Assembly: GCA_038501625.1 (NCBI GenBank)
Contig: JAZAYU010000012.1
Coordinates: 12,054,993-12,118,992, forward strand
Origin: Corbicula japonica
Lineage: Eukaryota > Mollusca > Bivalvia > Venerida > Cyrenidae
Reading direction: 5' to 3'
DNA length: 64,000 bases
The translations under genes and the position numbers were made by a program. How positions within the stretch are numbered: the stretch's first letter is position 1; the number at the start of each line of letters is the position of its first letter. The notes under the pieces are model-generated. The model was given only the letters and a program-made list of their open reading frames with translations. It was not told where the DNA came from and made no database searches. Positions 47,255-58,103 of the stretch are shown piece after piece.

Positions 47255-49027
47255 TTAGCTCACCTGAGCACGAAGTGCTCATGGCGAGCTTTTGTAATCG
47301 CCTGATGTCCGTCGTCCGTCCGTGCGTCGTCAACTTTTTCTTCAAACGACTTCTTCTCCTGAACTCCTTGGCCAATCTTGCTGAAACTTGGCAGGAATGT
47401 TACTTGCATGAAGCTTTACCAAAATTGTTCAAATGGTTCCAGTCCATTGCCTATCTAGGTCACAGAGGATAAAATAGATTTTGAACATGAAATTTTTAAA
47501 AATCTTCTTTTCTGAAACCGTAAGGCCTAGAACTTTGATATTTGGTGTGTAGCATCACCTAGTGGTCCTCTACCAAGATTGTTCAAATTATAGCCCTGGG
47601 GTCAAAATTGGCCCCACCCGATTGGGGTCATGTGTTTTCCTTATAAATATATAGCAAAAACTTAAAAAATCTTCTTCTCCAAAACCGCAATGGCTAGAAG
47701 TTAGATATTTGGCATGAAACATTGTCTAATGGACCTCTAACAAAGTTGTTCAAATTATGGCCCTGGGGTCAAAATTTGCCCCGCCCCAGAGGTCATGGGT
47801 TTTCCTTATATGAATATATAGCAAAAACTTAAAAAATCTTCTTCTCTGAAACTGTAAGGCCTAGAACTTTGATATTTGGTGTGTAGCATCACCTAGTGGT
47901 CCTCTACTAAAATTGTTAAAATTATAGCCCTGGGTTTAAAATTTACCCCGCCCCAGAGGTCATGGGTTTTCCTTATATCAATATATAGCAAAAACTTGAA
48001 AAATCTTCTTCTCCGAAACCGCAGTGGCCAGAGGTTAGATATTTGGCATGAAACATTGCCTAATGGACCTCTAACAAAGTTGTTCAAATTATGGCCCCTG
48101 GGTCAAAATTTGCCCCGCCCCAGAGGTCATGGGTTTTCCTTATATCAGTATATAGCAAAAACTTAAAACATCTTCTTTTCCGAAACCGCAATGGCCAGAG
48201 GTTAGATATTTGGCATGAAACATTGTGTAATAGACCTCTAACAAAGTTGTTCAAATTATGGCCCTGGGGTCAAAATTTGCCCCGCCCCAGAGGTCATGGG
48301 TTTTCCTTATATCAATATATAGCAAAAACTTGAAAAATCTTCTTCTCCGAAACCGCAATGGCCAGAGGTTAGATATTTGGCATGAAACATTGTCTAATAG
48401 ACCTCTAACAAAGTTGTTCAAATTATGGCCCTGGGGTCAAAATTTGCCCCGCCCCAGAGGTCATGGCTTTTCCTTATATGAATATATAGCAAAAACTTAA
48501 AAAATCTTCTTCTCCAAAACCGCAATGGCTAGAGGTTAGATATTTGGCATGAAACATTGTCTAATGGACCTCTAACAAAGTTGTTCAAATTATGGCCCTT
48601 GGGTCAAAATTGGCCCCGCCACAGGGGTCGCCCATTTTACATAGAATTATATAGGAAAAATCTTGCAAAAGTCTTCTTCTCTAGAACCATAACACATAGA
48701 GCTTAGAATTTTTACATGTAACATCACTTTGTGGACCTTTACCACGTTTATACATATCATGACCCCAGGCTCGAATTGGCCCCACCCAGGGGCTTATCAA
48801 TTTTTACATAGAGCTAAATAGTAAGAACTGAAGACATGTAGAATGTTTGCTAGTGTCAAACTACACCCCTTGTTCTCTGAAACTAATGCGACTAGACCTT
48901 AGATATTTCGTGTTGAGTATTGTAAAGAGACCCTTTACCAGCATTATCTAAATGTTGGCCCTGGGGTAAAGCTGAAAGTACTTTTGTACTCAGGTGAGCG
49001 ATACAGGGCCATCATGGCCCTCTTGTT
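47255..49027. mobile_element. HINE-like element F with exact 167-bp array
   Basis: Left end TTAGCTCACCTGAGCACGAA with hairpin GAGCAC/GTGCTC, then GTCCGTCGTCCGTCCGTGCG. Right end CTCAGGTGAGCGATACAGGG plus the palindrome AGGGCCATCATGGCCCT and CTTGTT. The ends are shared with C and E, but the core is different: units starting CTTCTTCTCC at 47671, 47838, 48005, 48172, 48339 and 48506, each exactly 167 bp apart. Confidence 0.7.
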
Positions 49028-49354
49028 TAAAGATCAAAGTTTAATTTAAAAAATGTGAATACTTTATTACAGCGAAAGACTTCTTGGTGCCTGAATGATT
49101 TGCTTTTCAAGGTGTCGCGCAATTTATACATTTAATAAGTTCCTTCCCTTGAATGAAATATGCAATGCTTTTAATCTGATAAAAGCTAAGACCGAAAAGT
49201 CAAAAATATAATAGAAAGATACAGATGTTTTGTTGTGACCATAGTGGATAGCAAAAGGCACTACATACAAGAAATTATTAAAATAAAATAATTTTATTTG
49301 AACATTTAAATTAAGAGCAAAACGAAATTCCACCAATATCCGTTTCATCATTTT

Positions 49355-49737
49355 TTTATACGCCGGTTTGAAAAACGTGACGTATTATGGGAACACCTGC
49401 GGCGGGCGGGCGGGCGGGCGGCGTCCACAGGGTTTCCGCTCTCAAAGTCAAAGAGTTTTCATCCGGTCTTTATCAAACTTGGTGAATATGTTGGTGGGCA
49501 TAATATCTCGACCAATTTCTATAACCAGCCAAATCCCCTGAATTATGGCCCTTGAATTGTCCAAAATAACTGTTTCTGCTCTCTAAGTCAAAGAGTTTTC
49601 ATTCGGTTTTAATCAAACTTGGTGAATATGTTGGTGGGCATAGTATCTCGACCAAGTTCTATAACCTGCCAAATCCCCCCAGGCACTCCTGAATTATGGC
49701 CCTTGAATTGTCCAAAAACTGAATAAGCGACCTTTTT
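49355..49737. mobile_element. HINE-like element H, truncated
   Basis: Starts TTATACGCCGGTTTGAAAAA, with a GGGC tract (49401-49423), then two 140-bp units (TTTCCGCTCTCAAAGTC at 49433 and a variant at 49573). No far hairpin, so truncated or deleted. Confidence 0.5.
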
Positions 49738-50451
49738 GTGTATTCATACTCTTATATGTTTATCATTTTAATCCAAAAAACATTTTATGTTTCTGAAGTA
49801 GATGGTTTAATGAAGTAAATGTATTTGCTAGACATATATAATATTGTTACATATGAGAGCTGCTTGATTTGAAATTGATGTTTTACTGAGAATGCAGAAC
49901 ATTTTTTGTGTTTTTGTCTTATAAGAGCATCGGACTGTCAATCCAGGGGTCGTGAGTTCGATCCCCAGCCGAGGCGGGAAAAATTTCTCCGTGACAATTG
50001 AACTCGGATGCGTCTGAGAGTCATTTGTGCCTCACCTCTGATTCAAGTGAGGAAGCAGTCAGTCGCTTGCGGAGAAATTGGTTAGTACTGGTTAGAGACC
50101 CAGGAACACCGGTTAGGTGGACTGACCGCCGGGATATAACCAGAAAGGTGTTGAAACCAGGCGTTAAACCCCAAACAAACAAACAAACAAATCTTATAAG
50201 AGAACCATGGTTATGCTGACATGAATAATAAACTTTAAAACAAAACCTCATTGTGTATTCATACACCTTTTTATCATTTTAATCCAAAATACATTTTATG
50301 TTTCTGAAGTAGCTTGTTTAATGAAATATATGTATTTGCTAGACATATATAATATTGTTACATATGAGAGCTGCTTGATGTGAAATTGATGTTCTATGGA
50401 ACAATTTTTGTGTTTTTGTCTTACGAGGGAACCATGATTATGTTGACATGA
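49736..50451. repeat. Local duplication, one copy carrying a SINE
   Basis: 49736-49927 plus 50203-50226 is the same sequence as 50251-50451 (TTTATCATTTTAATCC, ATGTTTCTGAAGTAG, ACATATATAATATTGTTACA, GAACCATG). The second copy lacks the SINE and shows the empty target TCTTACGAGGGAACC. Confidence 0.8.
49928..50191 (+). mobile_element. tRNA-derived SINE
   Basis: Perfect 11-bp target duplication TCTTATAAGAG (49917-49927, 50192-50202). The head resembles tRNA-Asp from the D-stem on: GCATCGGACTGTCAATCC includes a GTC anticodon loop, then box B AGTTCGATCCC (49952-49962). Box A is missing, so 5' truncated. The tail is (CAAA)n after GGCGTTAAACCCC. Confidence 0.8.
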
Positions 50452-51153
50452 TTGTTGAAAAACAACTCAAGCAATCAATGAGTTGGAAAATCCTGCTCCC
50501 AAAAATGTTGTCAATACCATTGAATTTACCACAAATATGACGGACGTATTTTGTGTCAGTTTGGCACTCTTGTTCTTTATCTGACAGCCAATTCCAAATG
50601 TATGGGGATCAGAGTGTAGACAGGACATTGCTTGATTGTAATTTATCGCCAAAGATCCCAGTAACATGAAACTAACCTCTCCATGCTCTTTGCTCCGAAC
50701 TGTTGATCTATCATCATACATCATCTCAATCTTTCGTTATCCGCGATCTCCATTATCCGGTTACCTACCGTGATAGTATTAAGCGGAAAGCGTTTGACAT
50801 TTATTGCAGAAGGGTGCTGTTCTAAAGGAGCATGGGCACAGCACGCTGTTTCCGACTATACATCACCAAATGATGTTTGTACTTCTCTTTTAAGATATGT
50901 TTATTTTGTCATTGGTAAGACCTTGCTTATCATTCAGCCCCTCGTTCGTGTCAATCTTTTGAAGAACATAGATGCATCATGGTTTCGTTTTTACATTTTT
51001 TGATGCTATTTACTTCGAATAAAAATAACAAAACCAATATTTGAGTAAATGAACAAAAATATAATTATATCTTATGTTTTAATTGTTTGTGCGTTTTGCA
51101 TCTAGCATTGTATAGCAGATGCAGTGGGTTGCACACGCTTCCTTTTCATTTCT

Positions 51154-51321
51154 ACTGTTTGACTGTAGAGAGGCTGTGCTTACTGTTTGACTGTAGAGAG
51201 GCTGTGCTTACTGTTTGACTGTAGAGAGGCTGTGCTTACTGTTTGACTGTAGAGAGGCTGTGCTTACTGTTTGACTGTAGAGAGACTGTGCTTACTGTTT
51301 GACTGTAGAGAGGCTGTGCTT
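51154..51321. repeat. 28-bp minisatellite, six copies
   Basis: ACTGTTTGACTGTAGAGAGG units start at 51154, 51182, 51210, 51238, 51266 and 51294, almost identical. It lies 650 bp upstream of the secreted-peptide gene. Confidence 0.95.
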
Positions 51322-51970
51322 TCTGGGTATAGCTATTTCTAATATGAATATTTTTTGTTACTAATGAAGTGACAACTTCCATCTAGGAATATGTACCAAG
51401 AAAATTATTAAATAAATATTTTCAAGTCTCAGGAAAGTTCGTTATTCTGAAACAAGTTATCAAACATATCCATTTATCAAAATTTTGTGATAAAATATAT
51501 GCCGGATGTTTATTGGTGATATTCTCAAGGACTGATGAGAATATACAACTCATAGTGTTCTAGAGCACATAGCTAGCACCAGGAGAATTGATGTAAGTAT
51601 ATCGATCTGTAAACTTCACCCACAGACGTATCGTTTAGGATCATTTGGTGACCACTTAACAAGACTTTCTACACTTTATTCCCTTACATGGAACCTATTG
51701 TTTACACCGGACACAACACAATCAATTATTCATCAAGTGGAATAATTTGGCAGTAATCAAGAGTTGAAATTTCCCAGTTCAGACATTTGTGTTTACAAGT
51801 TCTACCATCCCAGTTTCGTCGCCAGTTTCAGGATGTAATTAGTTTATCTGATTTGGAATATGCTTCATGTTGGAGAAGTTTGAAGATTAAATGTCTGGAA
51901 TCGCTCTCAGGATTAAATCAAAACAAAATCTGCTTTAAAGGAGTTCTGAGGATTAAAAGAAAGCTATATT

Positions 51971-52047
51971 ATGGAAATCTATCTTCCATTGTTATTGTTG
52001 TTCCTGTACCATGTACTGGTGTGCCTTTGTGGAGGCAACATGTCAAG
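51971..52047 (+). CDS. Secreted peptide gene exon 1 (signal peptide)
   Basis: Twenty-five codons plus two bases, ending AG before GTTTGT (a weak donor). Almost the whole exon is the signal sequence. Confidence 0.55.
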
Positions 52048-55000
52048 GTTTGTTCACTTCAGACTATCTCATCCTGCCAACTTCTCAAATGTTCATAAAA
52101 TAAGCATTGTTATTTTTCTCATGTAGCAAAAATGTCTTTTAGAAATTACAAAAAAAGAAAAAAGAGAGAGAAAAGTGTTTGTTCAGTATAAATAAACCAT
52201 AACGAACCACATAAAGCAAAGGTTAATTCAAAAGAAGCATGCAGGCTATTGGATATCTTTAAGTATTTATATTTTTAATATCTGAATGCTGAGAAAATAT
52301 ATTCTATTTTCTATATATATGGCCTAATTTGTAAATTTTCAGTGGAATAAATAATTTAATGTTTCCATTTTCAAAACATCGTTTAACTGGGAAGAAACAA
52401 GCAAACATACTTTTAAGCAAGCTACTTAAAATTAAACGAAATACCAATTCATTGTACCGGTGGTCCGTTTTAACTGAAATCCGCAAAAAGTGAAGGACAT
52501 ACTTTTCACGGTCACTTTTTATGCATCCTGCAACGTTTGGAGATATTACATTTCGAAGAATTTTAAACTGTGTAAACATTCTATTCTTTAAACGTTCTGT
52601 TTTCAACTGTGAAGTTATAGAAAGGTTTTCATTATACTGATTATGAAATTGTCTTAAAAAGTTCAAAGAAATAAAAACTAAATTAGCGGTATTACAAATT
52701 ATTCATTTATTTACGTTTTACATTTTAAGTAAAAGTATTGATTAAAGACACATATGCAACAATGAAGATCGTATGTTTTTTTTAATTAAAAATAACACAA
52801 AATAACAAGCATACAATCCATTGGTAATAGTGTTCACCGTAAGATTTTCCTTTTCTGCATTAGATTTTTGCAAACGTACGAACATATGTTAAATAAGTCT
52901 TGCTCGTTTAACTTCAATCTCGAAAACAAAATCGTCCGGTGCGTCTTTTATCAAATACATCCCGCTTCTAAATCAGTTTTGCCTTTTAAACTCTAGTTGC
53001 CTTGTGGTTAAACCACTATCTGGTTGATTCAGATTTGAAAATAAATTTCTAAGTCTGGGGTGGTGACATATTAGTCGATGCTGTTTATTGCCATTTATAC
53101 ATGTCTAGCATGCATCGATCACATATGATGCAGTTGGTCGCATGAATTGCAAATATGATGATCCCAAACACCAGATATTGCTTCAAGCTACACAACAAAT
53201 GGTTCTTTCATTCAAGAAATATAGAGTGATAGTTATGCAAGCGGCGGTAGTCATTTAACAAAAACTTACTACTTATTACGAATTGCATGACCTAATCTCT
53301 GTTTTTATCTTTGATATATCTGTGAGCACATTTTAAACGTGTTTTGTTTAACTTGTAATATGTTTATAAATGTAACAAGGACACATATAATCACAATATT
53401 AGACTTTTCTTTGATGCATTTATGTTTGGGACAGCTGAAGAATTAAATACAATAGATAATAAGGAAATTGCTCTCAAACTTAGTGTAAGTGCTGCTGAGA
53501 CACAAAGGGAGAGTGTGTCTGGCAGAATAAAGACTAGAAGCAATTAATAGATCGGATGAAAGCAATGATATTACTTTTTCAGTTTTCTGCACTATCTAAC
53601 TTTTATATTTCAGTCGAGCGTCTTTCAGTAATTGAAAGTGCCTTAAATTTAATGTTAATAATTTGATTACACATTTTAAATATTATCGGAAAGGGAATAA
53701 ACACAATTGTTTCATGTTTTATGATAAACGCTTTTACATTTTTAACGTAAAAAGAAATGTATTAAATATTGTGCAGCTTGATAACATTTAGAAAAAAATG
53801 ATTATATAAAATATCAGGAGTTTTTGATCATTTTGGATGTTACTTTGTAAATGTGACCTACTGAAAGTCCCTAGCTGCACGTCCAAGTGATTTCATTCCT
53901 TAATCACTCATTTATATTCATAATTTGGTGTCATGCATGTATAAACCTGGTCTGTCATTCGCGATTTGTCAAATATTTCTGAATTTATCTATGGCAGATA
54001 ACCGAGTATATTTCCCTTAAGTAAACAATGTCGAACTATCATACTCTTGGTATTTACAGACAAGCCGTACTGAACGTTCTCCTGGGTATGGGCGGAGAAT
54101 CCCGTATACCAGGGTCCAAATACGACTCCAGCATCGCCCCGGATTTTGAAAGAGGTAAGGATTACTAGGAAAGCTTAGATGATCAAATAATCTTTTTTTC
54201 AAGTATGTATCTCAGTTTGGTCTTTTCATTTTTGTGTGCTTATATGAAGAAAGCCCAGTTTAATGCTAATACTAGTAATTATGTTAAGGGATTTATTTGC
54301 TAAAAACCCCAGTATTTGTTTTTCTGGTCTAGAATCGTGTTTACTTGTGTATTTGATCATATTTGGATACCGTTGTTATTACCCTAGGGAATGTGTAGTA
54401 TTAATTTGCAGAACAGAAGTTACATTTGTTTTAGATGTACGTATGAGATAATTGAACACAATGGCACGTTTTCCACGAGGAAACACATATCGATATCCCA
54501 GAGATAAACAGAGGGTGTAGACTAACACTCTATTTAATTTCCATTAGGCTACATGTAACAGAGTAAAGTATAGTGACTAGCGAGGTTTAAGGCAATAGTT
54601 AAAGTGCTACCAAAAAGCGCTTTTAATATTATAAGCACTGCAATTAATTTTTCATACACAACATTGTCACTATTCATTTTTATGACGAACATGGACGTTG
54701 CTTTCTTCGCATAAAGTTACGGTATAGAAGCTCTTCTAAGAACTTTTCATATCTGAATTCAATAAAGTACAAGTGTTCATGGTTTCAATGGTCTTGCTCA
54801 GTTGATCTCTTTGATCTTGGAGGACTTGTAAATTCATACACTTAATACTGTTTATTAAGGAGCCCTTTGTCCCTTCCGCTGGACGCACATAGCCTATAGA
54901 CATTATTGAAATAAAAAAGAAGTGTTAACAACATGTTCATTGGGACCACACCGCTGCGAAATACAAACTCGTGAAAACCAGTAACGACCACATACCGGTT

Positions 55001-58000
55001 ATGAAATTTCCACATTTATATTTTACAGTTTCATGAAGAATAATTTACCGTTGAAGGGGGCATAAGGTATGTCTTGCGTAAATTAGACAAACAAAACACT
55101 TTATATCATAATGATTGTGGTAATTGCAAGGCGATCATGTACTTATTGTTTCGATTATTTCGTGGGTTTGGCTGTTGGATGTATTGGCACCTGGAACAGA
55201 GTACGGCGCTAAAAAGTGTTATGTGGAGTAAAATACTCAAAAGATGACAAAAGTGCGGTATTTTCAACTATAACATTCGAAACAAGGACAGTGGCGTGAC
55301 TGTCAGTTGAGATAGCTATAACACTTCATGTTTCATCATCATGAATTTTCATGAATTTTGCATAGTATTGTCTGTGTCTTTATTTCAATTTTGTTTTAAT
55401 CGCCACGAGAAACCAATAGAGTTAAGTAAAAATATTATTAAAGCCATAGCAGGTTCTTCAAATAATTTTGCTCTTGAGAAGAAAGTTTCAAGGAAAATGT
55501 TCATGAAATATTTATTTTAAATGAAAGAAGAGAAATTAAAAAAACAGTACAACAAACCAGAACTAGTTTCGACTGGTTGTGTTCCTGAAACGTGCTATCC
55601 CTTATTTAATTGAACGGGATTTTGTTTTTGTATTTATTTTGTAATTGTTGTTTTAAGAACTTGGAATCTGTCCCCGTTTGCTGAATTCAAAACCATGAGG
55701 ACGACAGACATTGTTTTAACACTGATTTCTAGTAAACTTAAATATTCATCACAGAAATACCTGATGTATGTTGCCTAATTTTCACACATTTTAGCACAAG
55801 TTACCAGAGAAAGTGTCAGTTTGTGCCATTATATTACAGACTTAAATACATATTAATATATTGAACAAATCAAAAGTGACTGATTATTGGCACCTCTCTC
55901 TTCCGAATATTTGTTATCGCCGAATAAATCCGCTCTGTCAGACCAAATCCACCATTGCCGAAGCTTTTTCTCGCAATGTAATGACCATTTCGACAACAGC
56001 ATTAAACAATAAAATGCAGTATTCCCCCCACCCCCCGTGTTCCATTGGAATTGAGTCTATTTTAATATGGTACATTTTCGCTCTTTATCTGGGGGCCAGT
56101 TCATCCTTAGAATTTTGCCTATTTGTGACCTTTTTATGGGGAAAACATACCAGTCAAGAAAAGAAGGTTATTTCATGCATATATCTTGATGGTCAGAGAC
56201 CGATTAATACCGGAAGAGTATATTTTCGGCACCGTATTTGGGAAACCGCGTTTAAAATAGTGTCTGTTTGTTAAATATTAGGACGAAACATACATCTTTA
56301 AATGCGTATTTAGATTAAACGAAATATAAAGAAAAAAAATAAGAATAATAGGCATGGAGATTGAGAGTTTTTTTGTAACCAATAGACCTTGCATAACTCT
56401 TACATATCTTGATATGGACAAGTTTTAAAGCATGCTGGTCTTAAGTAGGCAGGGTTTAGCTGTGAATAGCAAATATTTATTATGAAGTGACACATGTCAA
56501 TTACAAAAAGCTCTTATTCAACACCAAGGACTGATCTAGTCGTAGAGCAATTACACTGAAACCCCTTTAAACCGGAACCCCTTAAATCCGGAAACCCCTT
56601 TGAACCAGACAAATTGTCCAGTCCCAAACTTTTTACTATATAAATCACCCCTTTAATCCGGAAACCCCTTTATTAAGGAAAACGGACAAGAATTATGGGA
56701 CGATTTGGTTTTTTCCATTATAAAACACCCCTTTAAACCGGACAAGATTAAAGTCCTAATACGATATTTCAAATGAATGGTCTGTTAGAAGGATCAAAAA
56801 AATGAATTTCCTTTTAAAAAATACCTATACAGATTAAATCAAGTTAATCAGTATTGTTGTCATAGAAAATTTATTTATTCACACCAATATGAATTTGTGT
56901 ATGGCTAGAGCATGTCATGATAAGTCTTAATTGCTATGACAACAAATTGAGTTTTATTCAAAGTGTTTTCACAGCTTTTTGTTTAAATTTTTGACACCTG
57001 CGATATTTGGCATTGGGCTAGTGTATTTGTTTCAAGGGGTTCCCCTTTAACACTCAACTGAAATAAATCAGTTATGTAAAACTAACATATCAGTTGGTTT
57101 GTTTTAATTTTGAAATATCCTTAGGAGAAAGTCTGCTGATCATTTCCTTGAATTGTGATAATGCATTTAACGTTTGTTAGTTAAAAGCTGCAGAGACTAT
57201 TATTTATTATTACGGATCAATGCAGTTCTGTACATAATATACATCCTAATGTCCATGTTTGGAAGAAAGGTTGGACTACTGTCCAGTTGTCAAAACCCCT
57301 TTAGTCCGGAAACCCCTTTAAACCGGAAATTTTGTTCGGTCCCGACCTCGTCCGGTTTAAAGAAGTTTCAGTGTATGTATCATCAAAAGCAGAAGCACAT
57401 ACATTCTCGTACAGAAAGAAAGAACGAAAGAAAGAAAAGAAAGAATACGGCCTAATATTTTATAGACAATATTTAAATTTGAACAATTTCGAGTTTTGGA
57501 GTATATATCAATAATTTCCTATTCAAAGGCTTTTTATTTTGGAATGTGTCACTAGGTCATAAAACGGGTGAGTTTGTTTTATGATGGTCCATGTGTATTT
57601 GCTTCCTCGTTAGAGTGTTATTTTTCAAGTATATAATGAAATTGTACTTGAACATTCATTCGAAATACTTTTAAGTTTGATAATTTCTAAAGGATGCTTT
57701 TATACAAAGAAAAACGATGGGATAGGTGAAGTGGAAATTAAAATAAGCCAGTAGAGTCAGTCATATATGTTTACTCAAAAGTTAATACTGTACGCTTGTA
57801 AGAGACTAATGCTTGAAAGCCTTTTGTACGGTTTTGGTATTGGCAGAACCGTATTTTTGGAATCATTCCAAAACCGACGGAATAACGTCCCTGGAAAAAG
57901 AATGTGTTTCAACCTTAAGTGAATGCAATGCATGCAAATCGATACAATGGAATGTTATGGATCGATCCGGTGTAATTAATCTAAGATTTGATTTTAGTTT

Positions 58001-58103
58001 AACACGCCGAAATGCACCGCTTTCAGACGCAGCTTTAATTATGTATGATGCGATAGATAAAAAGTCTTCTTTGAAAGTCAATGAGCACGATGCACAGTCG
58101 TGA
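51971..58103 (+). CDS. Secreted peptide precursor, unrecognised family (three exons)
   Basis: Exons 51971-52047, 54060-54154 and 57847-58103 (stop TGA) join in phases 2 and 1 without a stop, giving 142 residues. Residues 1-22 are a classic signal peptide (MEIYLP, then LLLLFLYHVLVCLC). The mature part begins near GGNMS. It holds two N-glycosylation sequons (NMS, NHS), a Gly-rich LLGMGGESRIPG, three Cys in CVSTLSECNAC, and two dibasic sites (TRRN, DKKS) flanking a 16-residue NAPLSDAALIMYDAID segment. This organisation fits a neuropeptide or hormone precursor or another small secreted protein, but I recognise no family. Intermediate exons in the 3.7-kb second intron cannot be excluded. Candidate AATAAA near 58347. 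Evidence is signal peptide, splice sites and phase agreement only. Confidence 0.6.
52048..54059. other. Intron 1 of the secreted-peptide gene
   Basis: AT-rich, no recognisable repeat ends or exon. Confidence 0.35.
54060..54154 (+). CDS. Secreted peptide gene exon 2
   Basis: Acceptor GTATTTACAG, donor GTAAGG. GC-richer than its surroundings (about 55% against about 33%). One frame is open and encodes QAVLNVLLGMGGESRIPGSK and then YDSSIAPDFER. Confidence 0.6.
54155..56553. other. Intron 2 of the secreted-peptide gene, left part
   Basis: A 137-codon open stretch (55861-56274) has no signal, no splice context and no recognised motif. No other structure seen. Confidence 0.35.
56554..57373. mobile_element. 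pogo-like MITE
   Basis: TIRs CACTGAAACCCCTTTAAACC and CACTGAAACTTCTTTAAACC, TA on both sides, 820 bp. Several CCCCTTTAAACCGGA words are repeated near both ends (56560-56770, 57293-57360). No transposase. It lies in intron 2 of the secreted-peptide gene. Confidence 0.7.
57847..58103 (+). CDS. Secreted peptide gene exon 3 (terminal)
   Basis: Acceptor GGTATTGGCAG. Eighty-four residues from EPYFWNHS to HDAQS, with the three-Cys segment and the RR and KK sites. GC-richer than flanks. Confidence 0.6.

Larger units (their letters stand above)
45333..50772. mobile_element. 5.4-kb CACTA/Chapaev-like TIR element, heavily nested
   Basis: Left end CACAGTAGGTACCTGGATAA and right-end inverse CACGGTAGGTAACCGGATAA; similarity runs about 90 bp in, through GATCGCGGAT and AGATCAACAG. 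ATAG flanks both sides (45329-45332, 50773-50776), a 4-bp duplication as in Chapaev. Each TIR contains an ATG-initiated stretch with ..RSTA/VLR..KE followed by GTAAGT or GTTAGT. It hosts the insertions at 45487, 46773, 47255, 49355 and 49928. Confidence 0.65.

Noticed and set aside
48091..48500. Repeated open frames (MAPGSKFAPPQRSWVF-like)
   Set aside because: They are readings of the 167-bp tandem monomer, repeated with it; not a gene.
55861..56274. 137-codon open stretch in intron 2 of the secreted-peptide gene
   Set aside because: No signal peptide, no splice context that fits the gene's phases, no recognisable motif; likely chance.
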